Assembly: GCA_946480835.1 (NCBI GenBank)
Contig: CAMLLC010000001.1
Coordinates: 387,577-451,576 of the forward strand
DNA from: Entomomonas sp945283395
GTDB lineage: Bacteria > Pseudomonadota > Gammaproteobacteria > Pseudomonadales > Pseudomonadaceae
Length of the DNA stretch: 64,000 nucleotides
Reading direction: 5' to 3'
This document shows, in pieces, positions 63,577 to 64,000 of this stretch. The translations under genes were made by a program, and so were the position numbers. The stretch's first letter is position 1. Each line of letters begins with the position of its first letter. Below the pieces are notes generated by a model that was not told the origin of the DNA, ran no database searches, and saw nothing but the letters and a program-made list of their open reading frames with translations.

Positions 63577-63879
63577 TATAAATGTAACCTCACCATTGAG
63601 CATAACCCATTATGAATAAATTACTAACAACCAGATAATTTACAAAACCTTCTGTTCCGTTTAAAAGCGTTGTAGCAGATAAGGCTCATGAGTTCTATCT
63701 CATCGTTTATTGCATGCAACCTCAATTATATATCATAAAAAACTTATAAAAGACATTAGACTTTAGTCTAAAAGAAAAAGTCTTATTAACGTGTTTTATA
63801 AGCTACACTATATTTAATATTAAACTAACAAATTGATTAATTTTGATTTTAATTAAAAAAAATAAAAGAGGTAAAAAGG
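63577..63879. other. Intergenic region between the radical SAM cluster and vgrG
   Basis: About 300 AT-rich bases with no reading frame. A small AGACT/AGTCT hairpin sits near 63757-63768. GAGG lies ahead of the vgrG start. The region probably contains the vgrG promoter and the cluster transcript end; no clear terminator is visible. Confidence 0.35.
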
Positions 63880-64000
63880 ATGTTTGAAGCAGCCAATAGT
63901 ACCCATTTCTATTTTGACGTACAGGGAGTGGATACTGTCTCTCAATTACAAGTTCTATCCTTTGAAGGTCTTGAGGCTATTTCTTCGGATTATGCCGTTT
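63880..64000 (+). CDS. vgrG: Type VI secretion tip protein VgrG (TssI), N-terminus only
   Basis: Only the first 40 codons are in the window (ATG 63880, AAGAGG upstream). The peptide MFEAANSTHFYF then DVQGVDTVSQLQVLSFEGLEAISSDYAV is the characteristic VgrG opening (F-x-A-N-x-T-H-F, then L-x-V-L-x-F-x-G-x-E-A-I-S). VgrG trimers form the needle tip of the type VI secretion system and carry effectors. A T6SS module therefore begins here and continues to the right. Effector domain and neighbours are not visible. Confidence 0.85.
   Translation, partial: MFEAANSTHFYFDVQGVDTVSQLQVLSFEGLEAISSDYAV

Overview
The window is AT-rich bacterial chromosome and reads as a gammaproteobacterium close to Pseudomonadaceae. 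Several neighbour pairs follow the Pseudomonas-type order: leuS-lptE-holA, fimV-truA, prmC-moeB-murI, and secA-argJ-Nudix/ThiE. Low GC, many fresh pseudogenes and a reduced intergenic context suggest a host-associated lineage. An insect-gut Entomomonas-like bacterium is my guess, from gene order and base composition only. I see no tRNA, rRNA, CRISPR array or insertion sequence.

Layout. 1-3.2 kb: the tail of an LPS-kinase-like gene, then an iron-siderophore/haem-type ABC importer behind a good Fur-box match. 3.2-5.7 kb: a VIT-family Fe/Mn transporter, recO and a broken J-domain gene. 5.7-14.2 kb: holA, lptE, leuS, tex and an SpmA/SpmB-like membrane protein. 14.5-15.1 kb: an orphan phage P2-like Rz/Rz1 spanin pair with nothing else of a phage nearby. 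15.1-19.5 kb: a YaiI/YqxD protein, a GT2 glycosyltransferase, rmlA, a DyP peroxidase and a DUF4197 gene split by one stop codon. 19.8-23.2 kb: a large autotransporter. 23.6-27.0 kb: murI, moeB, prmC and an AbrB-type transporter. 27.4-34.0 kb: fimV (with a 54-bp tandem repeat), truA, ribD, nrdR and tal. 34.1-48.5 kb: housekeeping genes gshA, ansA, a Nudix/ThiE fusion, argJ, secA, ttcA, hemH, bolA and pgsA.

48.8-54.1 kb is a decay zone. A TetR-HlyD-ABC-permease efflux operon has one disabling lesion in each of its four genes, although its 22-bp palindromic operator is intact. It is followed by a fatty-acid-desaturase-like gene that keeps a single frame for 224 codons but carries seven internal stops.

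54.1-63.6 kb is the most unusual part and the best candidate for an undescribed system. It holds an intact, tightly coupled set of eight genes: a GNAT-like protein, a GH3-type acyl-adenylating enzyme, two B12-binding radical SAM proteins, a second GNAT-like protein, two more B12-binding radical SAM proteins and a polytopic membrane protein. Most junctions are 4-bp start/stop overlaps. There is no carrier protein, PKS or NRPS. The content suggests a small-molecule or lipid-modification pathway with several radical steps, a carboxylate-activation step and N-acyl transfer; the product is unknown. A VgrG (type VI secretion tip) gene starts at the right edge.
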